From NCBI RefSeq assembly GCF_051131155.1, contig NZ_CP159508.1, forward strand, positions 2,232,001 to 2,296,000: 64,000 nt of DNA. Reading direction: 5' to 3'. Origin of the DNA: Pseudanabaena minima. GTDB taxonomy: Bacteria; Cyanobacteriota; Cyanobacteriia; Pseudanabaenales; Pseudanabaenaceae. Positions within the stretch are counted from its first letter, which is position 1. Every line of letters begins with the position of its first letter. This document shows, piece after piece, positions 18,347 to 27,099 of this stretch. The translations under genes and the position numbers were made by a program. Below the pieces are notes generated by a model that saw nothing but the letters and a program-made list of their open reading frames with translations, had not been told where the DNA came from and ran no database searches.

Positions 18347-18412
18347 TACCAAAACACAAAATGGCGTAGCCATTTTGTGTTTTTAAAACCATTATTGGAT
18401 TCGTTCTGTAAC
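18347..18412. mobile_element. truncated MITE-like element, copy E
   Basis: It begins TACCAA, has the CACAAAATGGC/GCCATTTTGTG hairpin and the AAAACCATTATTGGATT spacer, then diverges before the second hairpin. Confidence 0.6.
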
Positions 18413-18440
18413 ATGAGTTTGGGATAAGCTACAAAATTTT

Positions 18441-18596
18441 AAAAGCCAAAACAGTAAAATCATCGCTTCGAGATGATTTTACTGTTTTGGCTTTTAGAGA
18501 GAGTTTGAAATTAACCTGAACTGAGGTTTTTTAATTTCCAAAGCAAAGCTTTAACCAAACGACAGAATGAAAGAGCCGCAAGGCGGCTCTTTCATT
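18441..18596. repeat. two palindromes in the 18263-18615 gap
   Basis: Arms AAAAGCCAAAACAGTAAAATC pair at 18441-18495 around GCTTCGA. AATGAAAGAGCCGC pairs at 18566-18596 just beyond the stop of the next minus-strand gene. No ORF is visible in this gap. Confidence 0.7.
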
Positions 18597-18615
18597 TTTA
18601 TTAAGAAAAGAGTTG

Positions 18616-19344
18616 TCAATCTAGATATGGAGATACCTTTGAAGATAGAGAGGAGGTATAAACTGCATTCGGATCAGCAGAAAATACTGCGCTAGGATCA
18701 GAAGAAAAAGCGGTAACAATTTGAGAACTAATACTAGGATTAGCATTAATAAATGCAGGATCAAGGATTACAAGTGCACTTGTAATCCCAAGACTCTGAA
18801 CTGTAACTGTCTGGCTGGAAATAGGAGTAGGAGGAGGGCTAACGATAGAACTAGTTGGGATAGAAATATTTCCACTGTTAATAGCTAAACTGATGTTAGT
18901 ATCGGCTAGAGGTAAGACACCAACTACTATTGTATTAATAGCAGGATTAGTAGGAGCAGAAATAGCTGTAACAGTTGCGTTAACAGTTGTTGGCGCAGCA
19001 ACGAAACTGGCAGTTCGACCATCATTGAATACGACCCCACCTGTTGTTGTACCACCTACATCGGCATTTGTACCAACAGAGAGAATTGGAACAGGTAGAC
19101 CTCCTGATGTAACACTTGTGATAGTCCCAGCAGTTCCTGAAATAGTACCAACAGGACTTAGAAGCGAATAACTGTTGAGAGAAACTGCGCCAGTGGTAAA
19201 TACAGTTCCAGATATATTTCCAGATACAGGAATATTGGTAACTTGGGCAAAGGCTGCTCCACTGGAAATAGTAGTGATCGCTGCGGCAAGAGGTAGCCCT
19301 AAAGAAAGAACACGAGACATAGATTGCATCTTGATTATCCTCAT
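18616..19344 (-). CDS. secreted low-complexity protein of unknown function
   Basis: This 242-residue protein has a signal peptide (MSRVLSLGLPLAAAITTISSGAAFAQ) and a mature part rich in Ser, Thr, Val, Ile, Pro and Gly with almost no charged residues. It looks like an all-beta, possibly surface-exposed or periplasmic, protein. I do not recognise a domain. It lies 10 bases downstream of the porin gene on the same strand and is probably co-transcribed with it, which suggests a cell-envelope role. The start is uncertain: Met1, Met6 or Met9. Confidence 0.75.
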   Translation of the reverse strand: MRIIKMQSMSRVLSLGLPLAAAITTISSGAAFAQVTNIPVSGNISGTVFTTGAVSLNSYSLLSPVGTISGTAGTITSVTSGGLPVPILSVGTNADVGGTTTGGVVFNDGRTASFVAAPTTVNATVTAISAPTNPAINTIVVGVLPLADTNISLAINSGNISIPTSSIVSPPPTPISSQTVTVQSLGITSALVILDPAFINANPSISSQIVTAFSSDPSAVFSADPNAVYTSSLSSKVSPYLD

Positions 19345-19354
19345 GAGTTAATAG

Positions 19355-21154
19355 TTAGAATGTGAACGTTGTTCGGACTACCCCAATTGTGACAGTGTCA
19401 CTAGTAGACGTATTACCAGGACTAAACACAAACACTAGCCCTGGAGTAACGCTAATATTTTTGGAAATGGGGAATCGATAGAAAGCTTCAACATGAGTAG
19501 TCGAAGCTGGCTGAGAACTAGGAACTCCGCCTGTACCGCTCAGGATACTGGGGAAGTTAATATTGCCGCTAAGGTTACTACTAGTTATACGTGGAGGTTG
19601 ACCAACATATAAACCAAATAGATCACCTTCTTTGAATATATCAAGCAAATTTGCAAACGTCATCCAGTTGAATGTTTCGACTGAGCCAGAAAATCCAGAA
19701 TTCCGAATACTTGATGTAGTAAAACCTAGCCATCCGCCAAAATTAAGATTGCGGGTTGCTTGCCATGAAAGTGAACTACCAAAAGCATTGGTGCTGAAAT
19801 TTGACGGAACTGGCGCAACGCTTCCGATAATTGTGTCACCAACAGCACTATTTAATGTGCCGTTGTTAGTATGAGAATTGAGGTAATACAGAGTAACGTC
19901 GAGTCGCTCAAATAGGTTTGCGGCAAGCTGCACCCCAATTGAAGTTGGTCCACCAAATAAACCGCCATCTCCCGATGCACTGGCTGCATTACCTGCGGAA
20001 TAAACTCCCTGTAAACTTACACCCTTAGCAATTTTCCAATCAAAGCCAAGTCCAGCCTGTCCAGCATTGAGACTAATGACAGGATTGCGTTGAGCAAACA
20101 GAGAAATAGGTCCATTTCCTGCACTTTCTACTCGATTAGGTCCTCGAAAAACATTAATGGCATTGACTCCTCTTGCGCCAACAATAATGCCAAGATTATT
20201 ACCAACTAGGAAACGATAGTTGAGGTCACTGAGCGTAAAGGTATTACCCGTACTGCCTTCGTAGCCAAGGCGAGTAAAAGTGTTGTTTAGCGCAGCAAAG
20301 CTAGTAATGGGAGCGTCGGTTGATAAGTTACCTGCTTGCAACCCAGTTAACAAAATTCCGCGATCGGGAAACTGGGTAACCAGACTCAGTTGAGCTTGAT
20401 AACCAAACGTGACATTAGTGGCGGGATCGGTAACTCTAGTACCAGAAGTTCGAGGAATATTAGCAGTGTTATTGAGCCGTCCTTGAAGCCCAAAAATAGC
20501 TTGACCGTATAGTTTGGTTGTTGTGGAAAATTGCTGCACTTCTATTTTTGCCGTCTTAGCATCAAGAGCATCCACACGACCACGTAAAGTTGCAAGTTCA
20601 GCCGCAAATTCTTCTTGAAGTTTTTGTAAAGTAGCGAGATCTTCTTTGCTGACCTTATCAGCTAAACCTGCGGAAATGATTTCATTGATCTTGTCTAAAC
20701 AAGCATTCAAACCAGCCGCAAATTCGTAGCGACTAGTTGCTTGTTTCCCACGAAAAGTGCTGTCAGGATATCCCGCAATACAACCGTAACGCTCTACCAA
20801 AGATTGCAAAGCGGTAAAAGCCCAATCAGTGGGACGTACATCACTGAGTTGCGAAACTGAGCTAACACTTTCAGCTTTCTTAGTTGTAGGACTAGAAACT
20901 AACTCTTGATTAATTTGATGAATGATCGCAGATTCACCAGTCTTCGGTTGACTTATGGCTTGGGATGGACTGACAACCATCGGATCGTTGCCAATTGCAT
21001 GAATCAAACTAGAATCAGATTTAAAACTTGGATTAACCTGAGTTGGTTGGGTTTCTGCATTAGCTCTGCTGCTGAGAATGGCAGAGAAGGAGATAACTGT
21101 ACTAAGCAGAAGCAACTGACAACTTTGCTTAGAGCCACAAAATTTTATAGCCAA
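19355..21154 (-). CDS. SLH-domain outer-membrane porin (iron-uptake porin / OprB type)
   Basis: This 599-residue protein has an N-terminal signal, then an SLH domain (about residues 100-160: LSDVRPTDWAFTALQSLVER, YPDSTFRG, TSRYEFAAGLNACLDKI). A coiled coil follows (LATLQKLQEEFAAELATLRG). The C-terminal beta-barrel of about 400 residues ends in aromatic VRTTFTF, the typical last barrel strand. This is the SomA/SomB-like cyanobacterial porin architecture. The SLH domain binds peptidoglycan-linked polymer and the barrel permits diffusion of small solutes. It probably heads an operon with the following secreted protein. Confidence 0.93.
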   Translation of the reverse strand: MAIKFCGSKQSCQLLLLSTVISFSAILSSRANAETQPTQVNPSFKSDSSLIHAIGNDPMVVSPSQAISQPKTGESAIIHQINQELVSSPTTKKAESVSSVSQLSDVRPTDWAFTALQSLVERYGCIAGYPDSTFRGKQATSRYEFAAGLNACLDKINEIISAGLADKVSKEDLATLQKLQEEFAAELATLRGRVDALDAKTAKIEVQQFSTTTKLYGQAIFGLQGRLNNTANIPRTSGTRVTDPATNVTFGYQAQLSLVTQFPDRGILLTGLQAGNLSTDAPITSFAALNNTFTRLGYEGSTGNTFTLSDLNYRFLVGNNLGIIVGARGVNAINVFRGPNRVESAGNGPISLFAQRNPVISLNAGQAGLGFDWKIAKGVSLQGVYSAGNAASASGDGGLFGGPTSIGVQLAANLFERLDVTLYYLNSHTNNGTLNSAVGDTIIGSVAPVPSNFSTNAFGSSLSWQATRNLNFGGWLGFTTSSIRNSGFSGSVETFNWMTFANLLDIFKEGDLFGLYVGQPPRITSSNLSGNINFPSILSGTGGVPSSQPASTTHVEAFYRFPISKNISVTPGLVFVFSPGNTSTSDTVTIGVVRTTFTF

Positions 21155-21270
21155 CTTAAAATAATCCTCACACTAAAAGGAAAAAATAGTAAGCACCTTA
21201 TTGTTTTTATTATTTAGTCCTTTTTTTTTCATTGTCAAGTATTTTTTAGTTTGCTGTAGTAATATTTTAC

Positions 21271-21309
21271 AAAAGGAAAAGGCGGCGCAATGCGCCGCCT
21301 TTTCCTTTT
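21271..21309. repeat. palindrome upstream of the porin
   Basis: Arms AAAAGGAAAAGGCGGCGC are exact complements around AAT. It sits between the porin leader and the next gene's stop and probably terminates the MBL-fold transcript's antisense side. Confidence 0.65.
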
Positions 21310-21324
21310 AGCTTTTAATGTGTT

Positions 21325-22344
21325 CTACGGAATCAAAGGAATTGTGGCACTACGAGTGAACTGCTCATAGGCTGAATCTAGGTTAAGAGGGTATATCGCC
21401 TTAAATTTGTAGTCTTTGTAAGCATCAGGAATTTTGGCAAATTTTTCTAATACTTGCTCCTTAGACAAAATTTGACCTTTCCACTCTAGAGCTTGACGTT
21501 CTAGCCAACTGAAATAAGCCTGTTGTGCTTGTAAACCCGTTACGTCGGTGACATCACCATGACCGGGGACAACTTTAGCTGCGGCATAAGTTGCAACTAA
21601 GCGATACAAACTTCCTTGCCATTGACGAATATCACTATCAGCAGTGTAAGGAATGCGCTTATTGAATACCATATCTCCTGTAAACAGTACTTTCGCATCG
21701 GGGATGTAGGCAACTAGATCGGTTCCCGCCGAATGTCCGTCTACGCGCTCAATCCTAACTTGGCGATCGCCTAGCCAAAGATCTGTTTGACTATTGATAA
21801 TTACTGTTGGTGGTGTTATACCACCAGTATTATTTTTGCCACTTTGAATATATTCACGAATTACGCCGCGCCCTAATACAGGAATTTCCCGCTTCACAAA
21901 TACGGAATTGCCACCTGTGTGATCAAAGTGATAATGCGTATTCAAGACATACTTAATTGGCTTATCGGTCAATGATTTGACGGTGGAGAGCATCAGTTCA
22001 CCTAGTTCAGGTGTTTGGAATGGATCGATCACCAACACCCCATCACTACCAATCACAATGCCGCCATTAGCGATCGCCAAAGCAGGACTCGCAGGTGGAA
22101 AATCAGTGCTGGCAACTAGGGCATAAATTCCTTGAGCAATCTCTTGTAGTTGCAAGCCTGCATTTTGTAGGCTTACAGTCTTAATACTTGTTTCGGCAGA
22201 TGGATTTTGAGCCTGAACTTGTGGCTGACTTTGAGCATTAACAGGCATCCACCCATGTCCGAGTGTTATTGACATTACTGTGGCGATCGCCGCCAACAAA
22301 AATGCCAAAAGGTATTTAATCTTTAGCTTTTTCAGCATCTTCAT
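21325..22344 (-). CDS. exported metallo-beta-lactamase-fold hydrolase
   Basis: This 339-residue protein has an N-terminal membrane or signal segment (YLLAFLLAAIATVMSITLG). An MBL domain follows, with the zinc motif THYHFDHTGG, a downstream DGHSAGTD segment, and a metal His in VPGHGDVTD. A C-terminal helical region ends near KAIYPLNLDSAYEQ. It resembles quinoprotein-relay-associated or SoxH-like MBL hydrolases rather than true lactamases. The substrate is unknown. It is probably periplasmic or lumenal. Confidence 0.9.
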   Translation of the reverse strand: MKMLKKLKIKYLLAFLLAAIATVMSITLGHGWMPVNAQSQPQVQAQNPSAETSIKTVSLQNAGLQLQEIAQGIYALVASTDFPPASPALAIANGGIVIGSDGVLVIDPFQTPELGELMLSTVKSLTDKPIKYVLNTHYHFDHTGGNSVFVKREIPVLGRGVIREYIQSGKNNTGGITPPTVIINSQTDLWLGDRQVRIERVDGHSAGTDLVAYIPDAKVLFTGDMVFNKRIPYTADSDIRQWQGSLYRLVATYAAAKVVPGHGDVTDVTGLQAQQAYFSWLERQALEWKGQILSKEQVLEKFAKIPDAYKDYKFKAIYPLNLDSAYEQFTRSATIPLIP

Positions 22345-22412
22345 TCCTTAGAGCTAGATTTTGAAGCTTAGCAACTTCAAAACTAGTGTAAACCAAATCA
22401 AAAACTAAAAAA

Positions 22413-22439
22413 GAAATGGGGCGCAAAGCGCCCCATTTC
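22413..22439. repeat. palindrome upstream of the MBL gene
   Basis: GAAATGGGGCGC and its complement around AAA. Confidence 0.6.
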
Positions 22440-22450
22440 CTCAAAATTAA

Positions 22451-22528
22451 AAAGCCCATAGTTATGAAAGCATTAAACTTGGCGACTCGTTGGTCACCAC
22501 TCTGCCACTTTCATAATTCTGGGCTTTT
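22451..22528 (-). terminator. extended terminator structure after rpsJ
   Basis: On the minus strand, AAAGCCCAGAATTATGAAAG pairs with CTTTCATAACTATGGGCTTT (two mismatches), then a T-rich tract. The 38-base apical part has its own TGGC/GCCA stem. The long apical domain is more elaborate than a plain terminator. Confidence 0.7.
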
Positions 22529-22565
22529 CTAAAACATTGCATATGTTGAACTTTAAAGTTGAACT

Positions 22566-22880
22566 CTAGAGCTTAACTTCGATGTCCACACCTGCGGCTA
22601 AATCAAGCTTCATCAATGCATCAATGGTTTTTGCCGATGGTTGGTAAATATCAATAATCCGACTATGAGTACGGGTTTCAAAATGCTCGCGGGAGTCCTT
22701 ATCTACGTGAGGAGATCTGAGAACGCAATAGATACGACGACGGGTTGGTAGAGGAATAGGACCAACAGCCGCAGCGTTTGTACGATTAGCAGTTTCGACG
22801 ATTTTTTCGCAGGATGAATCTAGCAGGCGATGATCGAAAGCTTTTAGACGAATCCGAATCTTTTGTTGTTGAGGTGCCAC
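22566..22880 (-). CDS. rpsJ: 30S ribosomal protein S10
   Basis: This 104-residue protein matches S10 along its full length: KIRIRLKAFDHRLLD, GPIPLPTRRRIYCVLRSPHVDKDSREHFE, and a C-terminal AGVDIEVKL. S10 sits in the 30S head and, as NusE, takes part in antitermination. It is not beside tuf or rpsG here, which often precede it in cyanobacteria. It is followed by a strong terminator and so is probably monocistronic. Confidence 0.98.
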   Translation of the reverse strand: MAPQQQKIRIRLKAFDHRLLDSSCEKIVETANRTNAAAVGPIPLPTRRRIYCVLRSPHVDKDSREHFETRTHSRIIDIYQPSAKTIDALMKLDLAAGVDIEVKL

Positions 22881-22979
22881 AGTTCTTAGGGATTTATTCG
22901 GGTAAAATTTTCAGCGTTTCTTATATTACCACTGCAACAACCTAAAATCAAATTATTTGGAGGACAATTCTGATGATAA

Positions 22980-23030
22980 AAATCCGATTTTTGAAAGCCA
23001 GCCGTAGGCTGGCTTTCAAAAATCGGATTT
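22980..23030. repeat. 51-bp perfect palindrome upstream of ndhL
   Basis: Arms AAATCCGATTTTTGAAAGCC close on CAGCCGTAGGCTG. It lies in the 22881-23182 gap between the divergent rpsJ and ndhL genes. I see no ORF in this gap. Confidence 0.7.
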
Positions 23031-23182
23031 GGTTGTTTCTATCGCCAGCGGTGCTGGAAATACCTAAATCGTTTCCATAATGAGAATTGATGGGGCTGAC
23101 TATAGCTTTTTCGATTTGTCGATTACTATCCTGTTACAATTGCTAGATAGATACATCCACACAATTTTATCTAGCTAGAAAT

Positions 23183-23413
23183 ATGTCTTTGCTTCTCTCT
23201 GCCCCCATATTGGCTGCAATTGTCTATGCCGCGATCGCAGGTACATATTTACTGGTGATCCCCTTAATCGTGTTGTTTTATTTCAAGGCGCGTTGGTACA
23301 AAACAGGATCTATAGAAAGAGTGTTTCTATGTTTTCTAGCCTTTTTCTTTTTCCCCGGTTTGTTACTACTTTCTCCCTTCTTTAACTTTCGACCCACAGC
23401 ACGGCAAATTTAA
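23183..23413 (+). CDS. ndhL: NAD(P)H-quinone oxidoreductase subunit L
   Basis: This 76-residue protein has two membrane helices (PILAAIVYAAIAGTYLLVIP and FLCFLAFFFFPGLLLLSPF) separated by the basic YFKARWYKTGSIER loop. It matches NdhL of the photosynthetic NDH-1 complex, which drives cyclic electron flow and respiration from ferredoxin to plastoquinone. Its neighbour DUF3007 is the usual partner in cyanobacteria. Confidence 0.93.
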   Translation: MSLLLSAPILAAIVYAAIAGTYLLVIPLIVLFYFKARWYKTGSIERVFLCFLAFFFFPGLLLLSPFFNFRPTARQI

Positions 23414-23420
23414 ACCCAAA

Positions 23421-23449
23421 TTAAACTGAGCACTTCCTGCTCAGTTTAA
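23421..23449. repeat. short palindrome between ndhL and DUF3007
   Basis: TTAAACTGAGCA pairs with TGCTCAGTTTAA. It may reduce read-through or stabilise the ndhL message. Confidence 0.55.
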
Positions 23450-23805
23450 TGAAAAATATTTCAGAGACTAAAAATATGCGCCGCATTGATGCCATAGCAA
23501 TTACCCTTGCTTTTTTTGGATTTGGTGGAGTTGCCTTTTGGGTGTTTCGCTCCTCTGGCTTAGATGCGACTAATGCGGGTGTTTGGAGCCAAGTAGTTTT
23601 AGTAGGTGTATTAATCGCTTGGATCTCCACCTATGTATTTCGGGCTGTCACAAAGACGATGACTTATAATCAGCAGCTAGATGAGTACAAAAAAGCAGTT
23701 CTGACTAAGAAGTTAGAAGAAATGTCTCCTGAAGAAAGAGAGACTTTACTAGCAGAAGTAGCTACTGAAAATCTAATAGCTCAAAATGCCGCCAAAGATG
23801 AATGA
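23449..23805 (+). CDS. DUF3007 membrane protein
   Basis: This 118-residue protein has two membrane helices (AITLAFFGFGGVAFWVF and VVLVGVLIAWISTYVF) and a charged C-terminal helix (KKLEEMSPEERETLLAEV). It matches the DUF3007 family, consistently found next to ndhL in cyanobacteria, so a role around NDH-1 is plausible but unproven. The conserved start MRRIDAIAI suggests ATG 23476 as the real start. ATG 23449 sits at the edge of the palindrome. The stop TGA overlaps the ATG of the next gene. Confidence 0.85.
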   Translation: MKNISETKNMRRIDAIAITLAFFGFGGVAFWVFRSSGLDATNAGVWSQVVLVGVLIAWISTYVFRAVTKTMTYNQQLDEYKKAVLTKKLEEMSPEERETLLAEVATENLIAQNAAKDE

Positions 23806-25481
23806 ATCAGCGATCGCCTTACTACTCTCTATTTCATCCTAAGCCACTTGCTAAGCGGATTAGTTCTTTTGGCTTCCCAAGAGATTTGGGCGATCGCTTT
23901 CAAATAGTGCAGAAATGGTTGTATTTTGCAAAAGATGGTGAACCATCAAACCTGATTGCCGAAGCTCAATTTTTGCATGATATTTTTGTTGACATTTTGG
24001 GATATAAATCTCCCTTTGAGAGCAATGGGGGGGCTTGGGAATTAGAACTACATCCACACCCTGCCCTTGGATTTTTTACAGAAACTTCAGCTAATGTAAT
24101 TGCTGAAATCCGAGTTAATGCTGCCGAAGAAGGGGCGATCGTTAAGCCAGAACCAGAACATGAAGCAACTGAATGGCTAATTGTCTTGGATTATCGAGAA
24201 ATATGTCTTTATCATCGCAATGTATCGAGCCTATTCTGTCAGAGATTTGCTTGGGACTCGTTAGCAGATCTAGAGCAACTTAAATCCTTTTACTTTTTAT
24301 TGTCAAGGCGAACTCTTCTTAGAGGAATCGCCAATAGTGAAGAGCGATCGCGTACCACTCATTTACTAGAAGAATCTCATCAACTGGAATCTGAAGTTCT
24401 CAAAAATTTCTATAGTCACTATTACAAAATTCGTAGTCAACTGATCAAAGATTTCCGCTATCGGCTCCAACTCTTAGCACATCCTGTTGAAGATGCCGAA
24501 AATCCTCTCCAAATCAAAGCCGAAGATGCGATCACGATCGCTATTTATCAAGCTCAAAAGCTCTTAAATCGGATCTTGTTTGTGGCTTATTGCGAAGATC
24601 GGCAGCTTTTACCTGAAAATTTAATTAAAGACGCTTATGAGTTTAAAAACCCCTACATTGTGCAACCGATTTGGGAAAACTATAAAGCCATATTTAATTG
24701 GGTGCAAAATGGTAATGCGACTTATCACAACCCCATTAATGCTTATCCATTTAGTCTATTTGAGAGCGATCGCATTTTAGATCAGGCTTTGTTTGTGGGT
24801 GATGAGCTATGCCGTCAGATTAAAGAGATTGCCCGCTTTGATTTTAACGAAGATATTACGCGCCATATTTTAACTTGTCTGTTTGATGAATCAATTAAAG
24901 AATTATCCCAATATCGTAAAGATTTAAGTAATCTCAGTAAACGACGTACCCCTAAATTACCTTGTAAAGCAATTTTGCAAAGTGAGTCAGTAATTCGTGC
25001 CTTGCAGCAGCATCTATCGGGATTAAAACATAATTGCGATAGCGATAGCCAATTTGCTCAAGATACTCTAGCCTATTGCCAAGAATATCAAGAACGTCTA
25101 TTAAAAATCAAAGTTATTCATCCTAAATGTGGTGCAGGCGTATTTCTAGCAACGGCTTTAGAATTTTTACTTTCTGAACATGAGCGCATTCATTATCTAT
25201 TAAATAAGTTTTCAGATAATTCAGACAATGTAGAAGCGATCGCTCACAAAACCCCAACAGAAGTAGTAACGCATATCTTGCAACACAATCTTTTTGGTTG
25301 TGATGTTGTTGAAGAATCTATTGAAATCACCCGTCTTTCACTCTGTTTGCGATCGCTCGAAATCAATGCATCATTGCCAGACTTTGAACGCAATATTCAA
25401 CTAGGTGAATTAGCAAATTGTGATTTTGGTGAAGAGTTTAGAACTGCAAGCGATCGGGGCGAAGTGATCATCTTAAAATAG
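23802..25481 (+). CDS. truncated, degenerate Eco57I-like DNA methyltransferase N-half
   Basis: This 559-residue protein has an N-terminal region like that of type IIG / Eco57I restriction-modification proteins. It continues to a motif I-like segment IHPKCGAGVFLATALEFLL (usually DPACGSGAFL) and a downstream NLFGCDVVEESIEITRLSLCLRS block, with a following NIQLGE. The protein ends before any NPPY catalytic motif. Motif I has lost its Asp (D to H). Methyl transfer is therefore unlikely. The ATG overlaps the DUF3007 stop (ATGA), so translation is probably coupled. A clean palindrome follows the stop, so the short form looks settled rather than freshly broken. Confidence 0.75.
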   Translation: MNQRSPYYSLFHPKPLAKRISSFGFPRDLGDRFQIVQKWLYFAKDGEPSNLIAEAQFLHDIFVDILGYKSPFESNGGAWELELHPHPALGFFTETSANVIAEIRVNAAEEGAIVKPEPEHEATEWLIVLDYREICLYHRNVSSLFCQRFAWDSLADLEQLKSFYFLLSRRTLLRGIANSEERSRTTHLLEESHQLESEVLKNFYSHYYKIRSQLIKDFRYRLQLLAHPVEDAENPLQIKAEDAITIAIYQAQKLLNRILFVAYCEDRQLLPENLIKDAYEFKNPYIVQPIWENYKAIFNWVQNGNATYHNPINAYPFSLFESDRILDQALFVGDELCRQIKEIARFDFNEDITRHILTCLFDESIKELSQYRKDLSNLSKRRTPKLPCKAILQSESVIRALQQHLSGLKHNCDSDSQFAQDTLAYCQEYQERLLKIKVIHPKCGAGVFLATALEFLLSEHERIHYLLNKFSDNSDNVEAIAHKTPTEVVTHILQHNLFGCDVVEESIEITRLSLCLRSLEINASLPDFERNIQLGELANCDFGEEFRTASDRGEVIILK

Positions 25482-25510
25482 CAAATGCCCCTAAGGGGCA
25501 TTTGCTATTT
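25476..25510. terminator. bidirectional palindrome between convergent genes
   Basis: AAATAGCAAATGCCCC pairs with its exact complement across TAA. It lies between the convergent methylase-like gene and pilT and overlaps the first stop codon. Confidence 0.7.
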
Positions 25511-26945
25511 ACATGCGACCACGTAGCATTTGTGCCATTTCATTTGGTTTTGGCGAGTTCTCTACCGCAGTTTCCTCGGTAATCCGACCATCTTCGTAGA
25601 GCTTATAGAGTGACTGGTTCATGTTGACCATTCCTTCATAGGTACATTTAGGAATTAGAGCCTCAATTTCATCCACTTCACCTCGCTTGATGTAGTCACG
25701 TACCGCATCAGTATTGATCATGATTTCATGAACGGCGGCTCGCTTCCCATCGGTGGTACGCACCAATGATTGAGCAATAACTCCCACCAAAGATTCAGAG
25801 ACTTGAATCCGCATCGGACCTTGCTGTTCAGGTTCGTAAAGGTTGAGAATCCGCTCAATCGTTTTCACCGCACTATTGGTGTGTAATGTTCCAAACACTA
25901 AGTGTCCTGTTTGAGCTGCTTTGAGTGCAGTGTTCACGGTTTCTTTGTCGCGCATTTCCCCAATCAGAATGATGTCAGGATCTTCGCGTAAAGCTGCCTT
26001 CAGTGCATTATCAAACTTAAGGGTATGGATACCAACTTCCCGTTGTTTGATCAGTGCTTTTTTACTTTGATGCACAAATTCAATCGGATCTTCAATGGAA
26101 ATTAGATGCTTCTGCATTTCACTATTGATGAAGTCCACCATTGCCGCCAAGGTAGTTGATTTACCTGAACCCGTAGGACCAGTTACGAGAATCAACCCTT
26201 TGTGCGTATAGCAAAGCTCACGGAATACCTCTGGCAAACCAAGCTGATCAATCGACAAAATCTTGAGGGGAATCAGTCGCAATACCATGGCTGAGCCACG
26301 TAACGAATCAAAAACATTGATCCGACAACGGGCAAATTCGTACTGAGTTGCGCCGTCAAACTCTAGGGTGTCTCGAAATTGCTGGATTTGCTTGTCATCC
26401 ATAATTTCTGTCAACCAGGTATCAAAGGTTTGCTTATCTGGGACTGGATATTGCTCCTGTGTCACCATTAAGCCGCGACTCCGAAATCGGACTGGTTCAT
26501 TTACGCCAGCATGAATATCAGAACAGCCTTGTTCATGGGCATCTTTGACGATCTGGGCGAGAGTGGGTTGCCCAGTACTTCGCTGCAAAATCGCTGGTAC
26601 ACCTAGTCCTGGTAAGTTTGGCGGTGGACCTGGACGAATTGGCGGACGGGGATTTGGTGGTGGTGGCACACTCGTAACTTGAGTGTCTGTGGGAATTGTC
26701 ATCTGGGCTTGGCGGGCGGCGGCGGCAGCACGGGCTTGTTGCGCTGCTTGTGCTTGTTGCAGTTGTGCGGGAGTGAGTCCAGCACGGGCTTGTTGTGCAG
26801 CCTGCGCTTGAGGATTTGGAGGTGCTTGAGGATTGGAGGGAGGAGCGACACGCTGCTGGGCGGGTGCGGCGGGGTTTGTACGTGGCTGTGGCACACCACC
26901 ACCTGAAGAAGGTGGCGGTACGGGAGGCATCCCAGATTGCGTCAT
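25509..26945 (-). CDS. pilT: PilT-type pilus retraction ATPase with Pro/Ala/Gln-rich N-terminus
   Basis: This 478-residue secretion ATPase powers type IV pilus retraction. The first about 115 residues are a disordered Pro/Ala/Gln tract. The PilT core follows with Walker A GPTGSGKST (256-263), an Asp box, Walker B ILIGEMRDKET, a His box FGTLHTNSA and a C-terminal EIM...RDYI region. The usual PilT AIRNLIRE reads VRDYIKRGE. The length resembles the longer PilT2-type paralogs of cyanobacteria; which paralog is inference. It is monocistronic. Confidence 0.92.
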   Translation of the reverse strand: MTQSGMPPVPPPSSGGGVPQPRTNPAAPAQQRVAPPSNPQAPPNPQAQAAQQARAGLTPAQLQQAQAAQQARAAAAARQAQMTIPTDTQVTSVPPPPNPRPPIRPGPPPNLPGLGVPAILQRSTGQPTLAQIVKDAHEQGCSDIHAGVNEPVRFRSRGLMVTQEQYPVPDKQTFDTWLTEIMDDKQIQQFRDTLEFDGATQYEFARCRINVFDSLRGSAMVLRLIPLKILSIDQLGLPEVFRELCYTHKGLILVTGPTGSGKSTTLAAMVDFINSEMQKHLISIEDPIEFVHQSKKALIKQREVGIHTLKFDNALKAALREDPDIILIGEMRDKETVNTALKAAQTGHLVFGTLHTNSAVKTIERILNLYEPEQQGPMRIQVSESLVGVIAQSLVRTTDGKRAAVHEIMINTDAVRDYIKRGEVDEIEALIPKCTYEGMVNMNQSLYKLYEDGRITEETAVENSPKPNEMAQMLRGRM

Positions 26946-27099
26946 AGTTGAACCTCGAAAAGTGCTGTAGGTGGGGATCAGATTTGATGAGGAGCTTTTT
27001 GCTATTCAAATTCTGCTATTTGACCTAAAAATAACCAATCCTGTTACTTAATAGGCTAAAAATATATTAGCCCTTGTAAATACTATCCTCAAATAATTA

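Noticed and set aside
22451..22528. Possible tRNA or riboswitch after rpsJ
   Set aside because: No anticodon arm or T-loop is formed; the position after the rpsJ stop and the T-tract fit a terminator.
23802..25481. Active restriction-modification system
   Set aside because: Motif I is degenerate and the catalytic NPPY is missing; no restriction or specificity partner is nearby.
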